Positions 47,139-56,643 of a DNA stretch of 64,000 bases are shown one piece after another. Source of the stretch: CAVPOO01 sp963707015 (GTDB taxonomy: Bacteria > Pseudomonadota > Gammaproteobacteria > Thiohalobacterales > Thiohalobacteraceae); assembly GCA_963707015.1 (NCBI GenBank), contig CAVPOO010000001.1, positions 248,001 to 312,000 of the forward strand, written 5' to 3'. A program made the translations under genes and the position numbers. Within the stretch, counting starts at the first letter, position 1. The number at the start of each line of letters is the position of its first letter. The notes below the pieces were generated by a model. It did no database searches and was not told the DNA's origin. It saw nothing but the letters and a program-made list of their open reading frames with translations.

Positions 47139-47375
47139 ATGTCCAAGGTATGTCAGGTAACAGGAAAACGTCCCATTGCGGGAAACAATGTTTCGCACGC
47201 CCACAACAAGACCCGGCGACGTTTCCTGCCCAACTTGCACACGCATCGATTCTGGGTAGAAAGCGAAAACCGCTGGGTGAAGCTGCGCATTTCACACAAG
47301 GGGATGCGCATCATTGACAAGCAGGGTATCGATACGGTGTTGGCCGGCCTGCGCGCCCGAGGCGAAAAGGTATAA
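47139..47375 (+). CDS. rpmB: 50S ribosomal protein L28
   Basis: The 78-residue protein begins MSKVCQVTGKRPIAGNNVSH, followed by NKTRRRFLPNLHTHRFW and a C-terminal KGMRIIDKQGIDTVL, the full L28 pattern. The single N-terminal Cys and no CxxC pair mark the zinc-independent form. The gene rpmG follows after 12 bases, the universal gammaproteobacterial pairing. Confidence 0.98.
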   Translation: MSKVCQVTGKRPIAGNNVSHAHNKTRRRFLPNLHTHRFWVESENRWVKLRISHKGMRIIDKQGIDTVLAGLRARGEKV

Positions 47376-47387
47376 GGGGTCAGAACA

Positions 47388-47543
47388 ATGCGCGACAAAA
47401 TCAAGCTTGTATCCAGCGCCGGAACCGGCCACTACTACACAACCACCAAGAACAAGCGCACCACGCCAGGCAAGCTGGAGATGAGGAAATACGATCCGGT
47501 GGTGCGCAAGCACGTCATCTACAAGGAAGCCAAGATAAAGTAG
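47388..47543 (+). CDS. rpmG: 50S ribosomal protein L33
   Basis: A 51-residue protein read directly from the sequence: MRDKIKLVSSAGTGHYYTTT, then NKRTTPGKLEMRKYDPVVRK and HVIYKEAKIK. It matches L33 over its full length and lacks the CxxC zinc ribbon cysteines. GGGGTCAG precedes the ATG. Co-transcribed with rpmB. Confidence 0.97.
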   Translation: MRDKIKLVSSAGTGHYYTTTKNKRTTPGKLEMRKYDPVVRKHVIYKEAKIK

Positions 47544-47636
47544 CTTCCCGGCCCAGCGTACACCACGCGTATGCGTGACTTAAACCGCAACCGGATACAC
47601 CCCCTGCCCGCCACCTCTGCTCTGGGCCCAAGATTT

Positions 47637-48836
47637 TCAGGCGGAGGCCAGACTGTAACCCCGCAAGCGCTGAGCAAAGTCCTCAAGAGCCTGGATACCG
47701 GTCGCCTCGGCCTGTGCACACCATTCCTGTAATGCCTTGATCAGATGTGCCTGATTGGCAGCCCGTTCGGTCCAGATGGACTGCAAGCCCTGGCGGAACT
47801 GGTAAACCGTGCGCAGCCGCTGACTGATGGCCAGGACCCCATCCAGGCGGGCCCGCATCACGTCGTCCATGAGGCTGGACTCCCGGACCAAAATCCGACG
47901 TGCCTGCCGGAACCCCTGACGACACGAGTCACCCGCACATTGCCATTCGTCACGCAACACCGGCACCAGTACGTACCGCGCATATTGAGCCATGACGTGG
48001 AGACGACTCACTATAACCGCTCGCACCGTCTCCAGATCCACAGACTGCTTTTCCGCCAGAATAACCGGCCGCGGGGCAACCTTCTTGACCCTTGCCAACC
48101 CGACACTCTTGAGCGCCTGGATATAAAACCATCCGATATCGAATTCCCACCAGCGCACGGAGAGCTTCGCTGAAGCCGGGAACGCATGATGATTGTTGTG
48201 CAGTTCTTCACCGCCAATCAGAATCCCGATCGGGGAAATGTTGGTTGCCCGGTCGCGGCTCTCGAAGTTGCGATAGCCCCACCAATGCCCCAGGCCATTG
48301 ATGACACCCGCCGCCCAGAATGGAATCCACAGCATCTGAATCGCCCACAGCGTCAGACCAATGGCACCAAACAGAACGAAATAGAGCACCAGCAGAACAC
48401 TGACACCAAGCAGGCAATGGGGTGTATACAGCTTGCGTTCCAGCCAGTCGTCCGGGGTTCCGTGCGCATACTGCGCGAGCGTTTCGGACCTGCGGGCCTC
48501 GCGCTTGTACAGTTCAGCCCCTTGCCACAAGACCTTGCGAATACCCAGCACCCAGGGACTGTGCGGGTCATCCTCAGTCTCACATTTGGCATGATGCTTG
48601 CGATGCACCGCCACCCACTGCGCGGTCACCATTCCCGTGGTAAGCCACAACCAGAAGCGAAAAAAATGACTGACCAACGGATGCAGATCAAGCGCCCTAT
48701 GTGCCTGGTGGCGGTGGAGAAATATCGTCACGCTCGCAATGGTGATGTGGGTGGTAACCAGGGCGATCACCAGATAAGCCCACACCGGCACCTTCACCAG
48801 GCCGTGTGAAAGGAAATTGATCATTGTATCCAACAT
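47637..48836 (-). CDS. acyl-lipid/acyl-CoA fatty acid desaturase (delta-9 type)
   Basis: A 399-residue membrane di-iron desaturase. The three His boxes are visible: HRHQAHRAL (about 40-48), HRKHHAKCETEDDPHSP (about 77-93) and EELHNNHHAFPASAK (about 212-226). Hydrophobic segments flank them (VWAYLVIALVTTHITIASVT; LLGVSVLLVLYFVLFGAIGL). It likely introduces the first double bond into membrane fatty acids, adjusting fluidity. The C-terminal 120 residues are a helical, Ala/Gln-rich extension also seen in proteobacterial DesA-like proteins. It stands alone, converging with rpmG. Confidence 0.92.
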   Translation of the reverse strand: MLDTMINFLSHGLVKVPVWAYLVIALVTTHITIASVTIFLHRHQAHRALDLHPLVSHFFRFWLWLTTGMVTAQWVAVHRKHHAKCETEDDPHSPWVLGIRKVLWQGAELYKREARRSETLAQYAHGTPDDWLERKLYTPHCLLGVSVLLVLYFVLFGAIGLTLWAIQMLWIPFWAAGVINGLGHWWGYRNFESRDRATNISPIGILIGGEELHNNHHAFPASAKLSVRWWEFDIGWFYIQALKSVGLARVKKVAPRPVILAEKQSVDLETVRAVIVSRLHVMAQYARYVLVPVLRDEWQCAGDSCRQGFRQARRILVRESSLMDDVMRARLDGVLAISQRLRTVYQFRQGLQSIWTERAANQAHLIKALQEWCAQAEATGIQALEDFAQRLRGYSLASA

Positions 48837-48996
48837 GTGCGGAAAAACCTGAAAGTTCCTGAAGAGAAGTACACTTTACCACAATCGACCGGTCGCCACC
48901 CCGGGAAGTCCTCCCTCCTACCGAACACACATCAGAACTGGCTGTCAGCAACAGAGCAGCGGGCCGACGCGCGGCCCCTACCAGCCAATCATTCCG

Positions 48997-50973
48997 TCAA
49001 GCCGACAGTCGACTCAGCACCAGGTTCCCGACCCTGTCCTTGCGGCAACGCCAGCCGGGCGCCAGATAGGTGGTCGCGACTGTTTCCGTAATCAAGGCCG
49101 GTCCCGCCAGGACCCGGTCAGTTTCCAGTAACTCGCGCGGCCATACCGGAACCGCGCCGGACACACCGTAAAGGGCGGCACTGCCCGGCCCCTGTGACTG
49201 CCCTGTTACCGCAGCACCCTCCAGATTCAGCCTGGGCACAGGACCGCGGAGACTGACCCGCAGATTGACCAGTTCAACCGCCTCATCGAGGCGGTGCCCA
49301 TAGCGCGCTTGATGTGCCTCATGGAAGGCCGCAATGCTCGATGCGCAGTCCCTCTCCCATGGCACATTGAGCGTAAATGACTGACCGAGGTAACGCAGAT
49401 CGAGACTGTAATCCGCCGTCACCTCCTCTGCCGTCATGCCTTCTGCCTGCATGGCCGATAAACCTTTCTCCACGAGGCTCACATAGGCTTCCTGTAATCG
49501 CTCCGGGTTACAGTCAGCAAGCTCAACGTTCAGCGTCTGTGACAAATCCCGGCCACGCGCGGCGGCCAGCATGCCAAGCGCGGACAGTACCCCCGCATGC
49601 ACCGGAATCAGTGCCTGTTGCATCTTCAGGGCCTCGGCCAGGGCGCAGACGTGCAGGCCACCTGCCCCGCCAAAGGACGTCAGCACGAAGCCGGCCGGAT
49701 CAACTCCACGCTGCACGGAAATCACGCGCAGCGCACGCACCATGTGTTCATTGGCGACCCGGACGATGCCCTGTGCGGCCGCCTCGACGGAGACTGCCAT
49801 GGCATCGGCGAGGCGCCCGACTACCCGGCGCGCCTGGGCCTCATCCAGCGGCATGGCACCGCCCAGAAAGGCATCACTGCGAAGCCGCCCCAGCACCAGG
49901 TTGGCATCCGTGACGGTCGCCTCCTCTCCACCGTTCCCGTAACAGGCGGGACCTGGTGCCGCACCCGCAGATTGTGGCCCCACTTGCAGCAGTCCGCCGG
50001 CATCGACACGCGCAATCGAGCCTCCGCCGGCGCCGATGGTATGCATATCGACCATGGGTATGGCCACGGGATAGGCGCCAATGCCACCTTCAGTGGTCAG
50101 ACGCAGCTCAGCGTCGACAAGCGCGACATCGGTCGAGGTTCCACCCATGTCCAGGGTCATCAGGCGCCTGAACCCCGATGCGCCTGCGACGAAGCGCGCT
50201 CCCGCGAGTCCTCCGGCCGGGCCCGATAACAGCAGGTGCACCCCCAGTTCTCCCGCCTGATCTGCACTGACCGTACTGCCGCTGCTCTGCATTACCGAAA
50301 CCGGTGCCGGCCTGACACCGGCCTGCAACCGTTCCAGATAACCCTGGATCAGGGGACCAATATAGGCATTCAGCCAGGTGGCAATACCGCGTTCGTATTC
50401 ACGATACTCGGGTAGTATTGCAGACGAACGGGAGATGAAAACCCCCTCGGGCATAACCGACTGAATGGCCCGCTCAGCGCTGTCGTTTACATAGGAAAAC
50501 AGCAGGTTGATCGCAACCGCGTCAGGCTGCAGATCCTTCACGGCAATCCGAAGCCCGGCAAGATCAGCGTCGGTCAGGGGCTCCACCCAGGTACCGTCGC
50601 CGGCCAGGCGGCCACCGGTTTCCAGACAAAGCTCCGCGGGCACGGGCGGATCAACCGGCTCCGGTTGCAGGTCATAGAGTGCCCGCCTGGCCTGCCGGCC
50701 AATGGTGAGGACGTCGGCCAGCCCGCGGTTGGTAATATAGACAGTGCGCACCCCCTTACCCTCAAGCACGGCGTTGGTTGCCACTGTGGAACCGTGGACA
50801 ATCTGGCAGCCCGATAGCCTGATACCCAGCTCCCCGATCCCCGCGAGGATAGCGACCTCCGGCGCGGCAGGCGATGAAAGCACTTTGTGTATCCGCAGCC
50901 GCTCACCATCGAATACCACAAAATCTGTAAACGTGCCGCCGGTATCAATGCCTAAACGCAGTTGCTTCTCCAT
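48997..50973 (-). CDS. hydantoinase/oxoprolinase family protein (HyuA-like)
   Basis: A 658-residue ATP-dependent amidohydrolase of the hydantoinase A/5-oxoprolinase class. It starts MEKQLRLGIDTGGTFTDFVV (ASKHA fold phosphate-1 motif), with IVHGSTVATNAVLEGKGVR, SGPAGGLAGARFVAG, LMTLDMGGTSTDVALVD (phosphate-2) and HTIGAGGGSIARVDAGG. Usually it pairs with a HyuB subunit; none is adjacent, so a HyuB elsewhere or a different function must be assumed. The start at 50973 was chosen over the open extension to 51237. It is divergent from the ABC ATPase gene. Confidence 0.9.
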   Translation of the reverse strand: MEKQLRLGIDTGGTFTDFVVFDGERLRIHKVLSSPAAPEVAILAGIGELGIRLSGCQIVHGSTVATNAVLEGKGVRTVYITNRGLADVLTIGRQARRALYDLQPEPVDPPVPAELCLETGGRLAGDGTWVEPLTDADLAGLRIAVKDLQPDAVAINLLFSYVNDSAERAIQSVMPEGVFISRSSAILPEYREYERGIATWLNAYIGPLIQGYLERLQAGVRPAPVSVMQSSGSTVSADQAGELGVHLLLSGPAGGLAGARFVAGASGFRRLMTLDMGGTSTDVALVDAELRLTTEGGIGAYPVAIPMVDMHTIGAGGGSIARVDAGGLLQVGPQSAGAAPGPACYGNGGEEATVTDANLVLGRLRSDAFLGGAMPLDEAQARRVVGRLADAMAVSVEAAAQGIVRVANEHMVRALRVISVQRGVDPAGFVLTSFGGAGGLHVCALAEALKMQQALIPVHAGVLSALGMLAAARGRDLSQTLNVELADCNPERLQEAYVSLVEKGLSAMQAEGMTAEEVTADYSLDLRYLGQSFTLNVPWERDCASSIAAFHEAHQARYGHRLDEAVELVNLRVSLRGPVPRLNLEGAAVTGQSQGPGSAALYGVSGAVPVWPRELLETDRVLAGPALITETVATTYLAPGWRCRKDRVGNLVLSRLSA

Positions 50974-51180
50974 ATGCCTTTTTCTGTCTTGTGTTGACGG
51001 AAGGTCCGTACGTCTTACCAGCCGTATCTGAATAGCGAAAATTTCATCCCTTGCAGATGCGAGTACGATGCATAGAATATACCCCTGACCAAAACACGGG
51101 CTATCCGGCATTCCGGCGGGCAATGGGTGTCGAAGCATACCTCTGCAGGGCAGCCTTGGGCTTGCCGCTGGCGATATGAC

Positions 51181-52137
51181 ATGGACACCAACAGCCTCAT
51201 ACATGCCGAACATCTCTACCGGTATTACGGCGATCATTGCGCGGTCAAGGCCGTCAGCTTTGAACTCTCAAAGGGTGAGGTGCTGGGATTTCTCGGGCCG
51301 AATGGCGCCGGCAAATCCACCACTATGCAGATGCTCACTGGCAATCTGGCGCCCAGCGCGGGCAGTGTTCAGGTCAGCGGTATTGATCTGCTCGACAATC
51401 CCACGTCCGCCAAGCGTCAGCTGGGTTACCTCCCGGAACAACCGCCCCTGTACCGGGATCTGACCGTCGACGAATATCTCACCTACTGTGCACGCCTGCA
51501 CCGGGTGGCGGGTCGCTACATCAAGGAGGCCGTGCAACGCGCAAAGGGGCGCTGCGGTCTCGAGCCGGAAGGTCGACGGCTGATCGGAAACCTGTCGAAA
51601 GGCTATCAGCAGCGTGTCGGTATCGCGCAGGCCATCCTGCACAACCCGTCGGTGGTAATTCTTGACGAACCGACCGTGGGCCTGGATCCCATACAGATCC
51701 GCGAGATTCGCGCTCTCATACGCGAGCTGGGACAGGAACACGGCATCATCCTGTCGACGCATATCCTGCCAGAGGTCCAGGGTACCTGCACGCATGTACA
51801 GATCATCAACCAGGGGCAACTGGTCTTCGCCGACTCCATCGAGGGTCTGGAAGCACACCTGCATTCTCAACACCTCATCGTCGTCTTCCGGAACACACCG
51901 GCAATTAACGAGGTACAGGCATTGCCCGGCATTGCCGACGTGGAACCGCTCGGAGAGAACCGCTTACGGCTGAAATACTCGGGTGAAAATCCGGCGGCAG
52001 CGATTGCGGAACAGGCTGTCACCCGGGGCTGGGGACTGCTGGAGCTGGTGCCCGAGCGGCGCACCCTGGAGCAAATATTTATCGAACTGACCTGTCAGGA
52101 CGTTTCGGCAACCAGCGCCACGGGGGAGGCTGCCTGA
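51181..52137 (+). CDS. ABC transporter ATP-binding protein (GldA-like)
   Basis: A 318-residue ABC ATPase. Walker A is LGPNGAGKSTT (about 38-48), the signature NLSKGYQQRVGIAQAIL (about 138-154), Walker B VVILDEPTVGLDP, and the switch His in ILSTHIL. The C-terminal 90 residues (QHLIVVFRNTPAINEVQALP) form the accessory domain typical of ABC-2-type exporters. It overlaps the permease gene by one base (TGATG) and starts a four-gene operon with a permease, an auxiliary protein and a DUF4340 protein. The Gld comparison is of domain architecture, not evidence of gliding. Confidence 0.92.
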   Translation: MDTNSLIHAEHLYRYYGDHCAVKAVSFELSKGEVLGFLGPNGAGKSTTMQMLTGNLAPSAGSVQVSGIDLLDNPTSAKRQLGYLPEQPPLYRDLTVDEYLTYCARLHRVAGRYIKEAVQRAKGRCGLEPEGRRLIGNLSKGYQQRVGIAQAILHNPSVVILDEPTVGLDPIQIREIRALIRELGQEHGIILSTHILPEVQGTCTHVQIINQGQLVFADSIEGLEAHLHSQHLIVVFRNTPAINEVQALPGIADVEPLGENRLRLKYSGENPAAAIAEQAVTRGWGLLELVPERRTLEQIFIELTCQDVSATSATGEAA

Positions 52138-52889
52138 TGATCGGCACCATTGCCGCACGCGAATTCAAGGCGCTGTTCCTTTCTCCCATGGCCTGGTCAA
52201 TCCTGGCCGTTGTTCAGCTGATCATGGCCTACCTGTTTCTGGCGCAGCTGGATACCTACATGCAGCTCGCGCCCCGCCTGGCAGGCATCGCTGGCGCACC
52301 CGGCGTGACGGATCTGGTCGTCGCGCCCGTTTTCGGCAACGCTGCGGTCATACTGCTGCTCATTGCCCCATTGATTACCATGCGGGTGCTGAGCGAGGAG
52401 CGCCGCGCCCGCACCTTGAGCCTGCTACTCTCCGCGCCCGTTTCCATGACCGAAATCGTCATCGGCAAGTATCTGGGTGTACTCGCCTTCTTCCTGGTAC
52501 TGCTCGTCATGCTTGCGCTTATGCCGCTGGCATTGCTGGTAGGCGCAGATCTTGATCTCGGCAAGCTGGTCGGCGGCCTGCTCGGGCTCAGCTTGCTGCT
52601 GGGCGCCTTTGCCGCGGCCGGACTCTTCATGTCGAGTCTTACCGAGCAGCCGACAGTGGCCGCCGTCAGCAGTTTCGGTCTGCTGCTTCTGCTCTGGATC
52701 GTCGATTGGGCTGGCAGTTCCGGCACCGAGGGCAGCGGGGTACTGGCCTACCTGTCCGTGCTGCGTCACTTTGAGTCCCTTCTCAGGGGAATCTTCGATA
52801 GCACGGATGTGGTTTATTACGTGCTGTTCATCTTCACATTCGTTGTACTGACCATTCAGCGGATGGACAGGGACAGACTGCCCCACTAG
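52137..52889 (+). CDS. ABC-2 type permease (GldF-like)
   Basis: A 250-residue inner-membrane protein with six hydrophobic helices, including MAWSILAVVQLIMAYLFLAQ and LGVLAFFLVLLVMLALMPLA, and VLSEERRARTLSLLLSAPVS, the conserved cytoplasmic helix of ABC-2 permeases. With the preceding ATPase it should form an exporter or a mechanotransmission-type ABC complex. The start at 52137 overlaps the ATPase stop. Confidence 0.92.
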   Translation: MIGTIAAREFKALFLSPMAWSILAVVQLIMAYLFLAQLDTYMQLAPRLAGIAGAPGVTDLVVAPVFGNAAVILLLIAPLITMRVLSEERRARTLSLLLSAPVSMTEIVIGKYLGVLAFFLVLLVMLALMPLALLVGADLDLGKLVGGLLGLSLLLGAFAAAGLFMSSLTEQPTVAAVSSFGLLLLLWIVDWAGSSGTEGSGVLAYLSVLRHFESLLRGIFDSTDVVYYVLFIFTFVVLTIQRMDRDRLPH

Positions 52890-52919
52890 TTCTCCATCCT
52901 TAAGGATGATATCGGAAAG

Positions 52920-54296
52920 ATGGACGTAACCCGCAGGACCACCCTTGGCATCCGCATACAGCGCTATGTCTTCGTTGTGTTATTGCTCGGCGCCGTCGGA
53001 ACACTCGCCTGGCTGAGCACCAGGTATGTCTACCAGGCCGACTGGACCTATGGCAATCGCAACAGCCTGACCGGGGACAGTGTCCGGCTGCTCGAGGAAC
53101 TTGATGCACCGGTGGTGATTACTGCCTTTGCGCGGGAAGATGACGCCTTGCGCAGTCAGATATCCGAGCTCGTCGCCCGTTATCAACAGCACGACAAGGA
53201 CATTACGCTCACATTCGTCAATCCCGATGCCGACCCGGAACGGGTACGCGAGTTGGGGATCACCCTGGATGGCGAATTGCTCATTGCCTATCAGAAACGT
53301 ACGGAACGTGTCCAGGAATTATCGGAACAGGCGCTCACCAATGCACTGCTGCGGATTGCCCGACAGGGCGAACGCTGGATCGGATTTCTCACCGGACAGG
53401 GGGAACGGGATCCCCTGGACCAGGCGAATCATGACCTCGGAACCTTTGCTCAAGAACTGGAACGCAAGGGACTCAAGGTGGAATCCCTGAACCTCGCAGA
53501 AACACCAACGGTCCCCGATAACATCAGTACCCTGGTGATCGCCAGTCCCCAGGTAAACCTCCTGCCTGGCGTAGTTCGACTGATACAGAATTATGTCGAA
53601 CAGGGCGGCAACCTGCTCTGGCTGACCGATCCGGACAAATCGGGCGGGCTGCAGGCGCTGGCCGACGACCTCGGGATCGGTTTTCTGCCGGGGGTCGTTG
53701 TCGATGCCACCACCCAGCTATTTGGCATCCAGAATCCCTCGTTTGTGCTGGTACCGGAATACCCGGCGCACAGTATCACACGTGAGCTGAAGGTCATGAC
53801 GATTTTCCCCAAAGCTGTCGCGCTCGACCGGGCCCCGGACAGCGACTGGGACATCACGGTTATTCTCGCCACCCTGGAACGTGTCTGGACGGAAACCAGC
53901 CCGCTGGAAGGCGAAATCCGTTTCGACGAAGGCACCGATGAGCATGCCGGCCCGCTGGAGATCGGGTTCGCGCTGACACGAACACGGGAGACAAACGCTG
54001 ACAGTCCGGATACGGAATCGGCACGCGAACAGCGCATCGTCGTCATCGGTGACGGAGATTTTCTCTCGAACGCCTACCTGGGCAATGGCGGCAACCTTGA
54101 GCTTGGTCTCAATATCATTCACTGGCTCACCCATGACGATGCGTTTATCGCGATTCAGCCCAAAGCCGCACCCGACCAGACGCTGGCACTCGACCGCAAC
54201 GCCCAAATTGCAATCAGCCTGGGTTTTCTCATCATACTGCCGCTGGGCCTGCTGATAGCCGGATTTACAATCTGGCTGCGACGCAGAAAGCGTTAG
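52920..54296 (+). CDS. GldG-like ABC auxiliary protein
   Basis: A 458-residue protein with an N-terminal helix (YVFVVLLLGAVGTLAWLSTR, about 15-34), a large periplasmic part with the ABC_transp_aux pattern (LLEELDAPVVITAFAREDD, ELVARYQQHDKDITLTFVNP, GFLTGQGERDPLDQANHD), and a C-terminal helix (IAISLGFLIILPLGLLIAGF, about 430-450) ending in an RRRKR tail. This arrangement is known beside GldA/F-like pairs in many non-gliding bacteria; the substrate is not established. Confidence 0.88.
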   Translation: MDVTRRTTLGIRIQRYVFVVLLLGAVGTLAWLSTRYVYQADWTYGNRNSLTGDSVRLLEELDAPVVITAFAREDDALRSQISELVARYQQHDKDITLTFVNPDADPERVRELGITLDGELLIAYQKRTERVQELSEQALTNALLRIARQGERWIGFLTGQGERDPLDQANHDLGTFAQELERKGLKVESLNLAETPTVPDNISTLVIASPQVNLLPGVVRLIQNYVEQGGNLLWLTDPDKSGGLQALADDLGIGFLPGVVVDATTQLFGIQNPSFVLVPEYPAHSITRELKVMTIFPKAVALDRAPDSDWDITVILATLERVWTETSPLEGEIRFDEGTDEHAGPLEIGFALTRTRETNADSPDTESAREQRIVVIGDGDFLSNAYLGNGGNLELGLNIIHWLTHDDAFIAIQPKAAPDQTLALDRNAQIAISLGFLIILPLGLLIAGFTIWLRRRKR

Positions 54297-54306
54297 CGAA
54301 TCCTCG

Positions 54307-55203
54307 ATGAATTCCCGGCTGCTGCTCAACCTTGTACTGCTGGCACTCGTCATCGGCCTCGGGTTGGTCGCATGGTTGCGACCTGGCATCGAAGCCGAGC
54401 CGCCCCCCGAACACCTGACGACGCTTGATCCCGACACTGTACATAGCATCGAGATCGTCCGGGGAGGGAGCCACCTCAGGTTCACGCGCCGTAATCGCAA
54501 CTGGTTTATAAGCGGCGAACCGGAACTTTCGGCCGATCCGCTGCAGATGGCTACACTGTTGCGCCTTGTGACTGCCGACATCGCGCGCGGTTATAGTGCC
54601 GATGAACTCGATTTGGCCAAACTGCAACTGGATTCGCCGCCGATCATTGTCAGCTTCGATAGTAGTGATGTGGCCATTGGCGGCACGGAGCCTCTGCAGA
54701 ACCTGCGCTACGTCCGCTTTGGTAACCGTGTAGCACTTATCACGGACAGTTATCAGGCGATGCTCATGGGTAGCCGAACCAACTTCGCGAGTCGCAAGTT
54801 GTTGCCGGAGGGCAGCAGCCTTGAGTCGCTCCGCTTAGCCGACGTCAGTCTCCAGCGCGAGGGGGAAAACCACTGGACACTTGAACCCGAACAGGAAACT
54901 ATCGGGGCCGATGCGATTCAGCGACTCGTCGACGCCTGGACAACTGCCCAGGCACTGTGGGTACGGGAATACGTTCAGAACGACGGTAATGGCAAGACCG
55001 TGACCGTCGTTCTGGAGGGCCGCGAGGAGCCGATCGTGTGGCACGTTATCGAAACCGACAGCGGACTGAGCCTGGCGCGCCCGGATCTCGGCCTTCGCTA
55101 CGAGATGGGCAAGGGGCCGGCGGGCGAACAGCTCCTGGCGCTGCAACCGCCGGCGGAAGCCGACACAGCGAGCGAGACACAAGGTATCGACCCCAGCGAG
55201 TAG
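54307..55203 (+). CDS. DUF4340 periplasmic protein
   Basis: A 298-residue protein with an N-terminal anchor (LLNLVLLALVIGLGLVAWLR, about 5-24) and DUF4340-like repeats such as STLDP-like beta segments, RFTRRNRNWFISGEPELSAD and VSLQREGENHWTLEPEQETI. It is the regular fourth member of the ABC-2/GldG-like operon, 10 bases after the GldG-like gene. The function is unknown; a periplasmic beta-rich sensor or scaffold is plausible. Confidence 0.85.
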   Translation: MNSRLLLNLVLLALVIGLGLVAWLRPGIEAEPPPEHLTTLDPDTVHSIEIVRGGSHLRFTRRNRNWFISGEPELSADPLQMATLLRLVTADIARGYSADELDLAKLQLDSPPIIVSFDSSDVAIGGTEPLQNLRYVRFGNRVALITDSYQAMLMGSRTNFASRKLLPEGSSLESLRLADVSLQREGENHWTLEPEQETIGADAIQRLVDAWTTAQALWVREYVQNDGNGKTVTVVLEGREEPIVWHVIETDSGLSLARPDLGLRYEMGKGPAGEQLLALQPPAEADTASETQGIDPSE

Positions 55204-55224
55204 GCACCTCGTCAGGCCGCCCCC

Positions 55225-56040
55225 ATGCCCGAGTTACCCGAAGTCGAAACGACGCGGCGGGGAATCAGTCCCCACGTCATTGGCCACCGCATTGAGCGGG
55301 TAATCATCCGCCAGAGGAATCTACGCTGGCCGATTTCCCACCGGCTTCAGCAAAGCTTGCCCGGCCAGACGGTTTGCTGTGTGGGAAGGCGCGGCAAATA
55401 TCTCTTGCTGACGACAGCGGCAGGCACCGCCATCCTGCACCTGGGCATGTCGGGGTCCCTGCGCATTATTGACGCTGCCACGCCGGCCGCCACACATGAG
55501 CACGTTGATATCGTGCTCGATAACGGGCGCTGCCTGCGCTTCAAGGATCCACGCCGGTTCGGTGCCCTGCTATGGACGACAAGGAGCCCTGCAGCACACT
55601 GGCTTCTCTCCGAACTGGGACCCGAGCCGCTGAGCACCGGTTTCACAGGTGAGTGCCTCTATGCGCAATCGCGCGGCCGCCGCCTGGCCATAAAGTCCTT
55701 CCTGATGGACAGCAAGATCGTCGCTGGCGTGGGCAACATTTACGCCAATGAAGCATTATTCCTGGCCGGTATTCACCCGCAACGCGCTGCCGGGCGCGTC
55801 TCGCGCGACCGCTATGAGCGCCTCGCGCAGGCCGTTCGTGCTGTCCTCAGGGCCTCAATTCGCGAAGGCGGCACGACCCTGCGTGATTTTATCAACGGCG
55901 AGGGTAAACCCGGTTACTTCAGACAGTTGCTGAACGTATACGGTAAGACAGGCGACCCCTGCCCCCATTGTGGCCAGCCGATCCGTGAACGGCGTATTGG
56001 CCAGCGTTCCAGTTTCTTTTGTCCGACCTGCCAGCACTAG
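55225..56040 (+). CDS. mutM: formamidopyrimidine-DNA glycosylase
   Basis: Removes oxidised purines (8-oxoguanine) from DNA. The 271 residues start MPELPEVETTRRGI with catalytic Pro2 and Glu3, contain the beta-strand lysine region RRGKYLLL, LHLGMSGSLRI, the helix-two-turn-helix GVGNIYANEALFLAGIHP and a C-terminal zinc finger with CPHCGQP and FFCPTCQ. It follows the DUF4340 gene by 21 bases. Confidence 0.97.
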   Translation: MPELPEVETTRRGISPHVIGHRIERVIIRQRNLRWPISHRLQQSLPGQTVCCVGRRGKYLLLTTAAGTAILHLGMSGSLRIIDAATPAATHEHVDIVLDNGRCLRFKDPRRFGALLWTTRSPAAHWLLSELGPEPLSTGFTGECLYAQSRGRRLAIKSFLMDSKIVAGVGNIYANEALFLAGIHPQRAAGRVSRDRYERLAQAVRAVLRASIREGGTTLRDFINGEGKPGYFRQLLNVYGKTGDPCPHCGQPIRERRIGQRSSFFCPTCQH

Positions 56041-56211
56041 CCCGGATTTCTCACAGGGCGACGTCGGAAAATCATATTCTGTTGCGGCAATTTAGATTGT
56101 TTTGAAATTGCATAAGACAGTGTGTTTTTTCCAGATGCCTGTGCCGGCCCTAGCTGGTCCTCATGCGCCAGCATCCGGGATCCCTGTGAGAAATCCGGGC
56201 CAGCGACAGGA

Positions 56212-56643
56212 TTATTCGGCGACATCCTCAAGCCGCTTGATCTGCTCTGCAGACAACTTCGGAGAAAGTTCGCGCAGATTCTGTTTTGCTTCCTGATCAC
56301 CGGATGCAACCGCGCGGCTGTACCATTTATAGGCCTCAAGAAAGTCCTGAGTCACACCCCTACCATACTCATATGCCCAGCCCAGTCCCTGCTGCGACTC
56401 CGCAACACCGTCCTGTGCCGCCATCTGCCACCAATGGACGGCTTCCCGATCGTTCTGTGTAACACCAATCCCCTTGTGGTAATGCCAGCCTAGAAAGTGC
56501 TTCGCAAGGGGCTCGCCGTGTTCGGCCAGTTCCTGCACGATCTCAAAAGATCGGTCGAACTCGCCGGCCTCGATGGCCGCAATCGCGACCCGGAATCTTG
56601 GATCTTCCTCGTCCACGCGTTCCAGCCTAGCAAAATTCCTCAA
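56212..56643 (-). CDS. Sel1-repeat protein
   Basis: A 143-residue protein with two Sel1-like repeats, LAKHFLGWHYHKGIGVTQND and VAESQQGLGWAYEYGRGVTQ with DFLEAYKWYSRAVASGD, preceded by a helical part. Such repeats act in protein-protein contacts. No signal peptide is visible. It overlaps the end of ggt by four bases (ATGA), so it belongs to the coaD-ferredoxin-ggt transcript. Confidence 0.85.
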   Translation of the reverse strand: MRNFARLERVDEEDPRFRVAIAAIEAGEFDRSFEIVQELAEHGEPLAKHFLGWHYHKGIGVTQNDREAVHWWQMAAQDGVAESQQGLGWAYEYGRGVTQDFLEAYKWYSRAVASGDQEAKQNLRELSPKLSAEQIKRLEDVAE

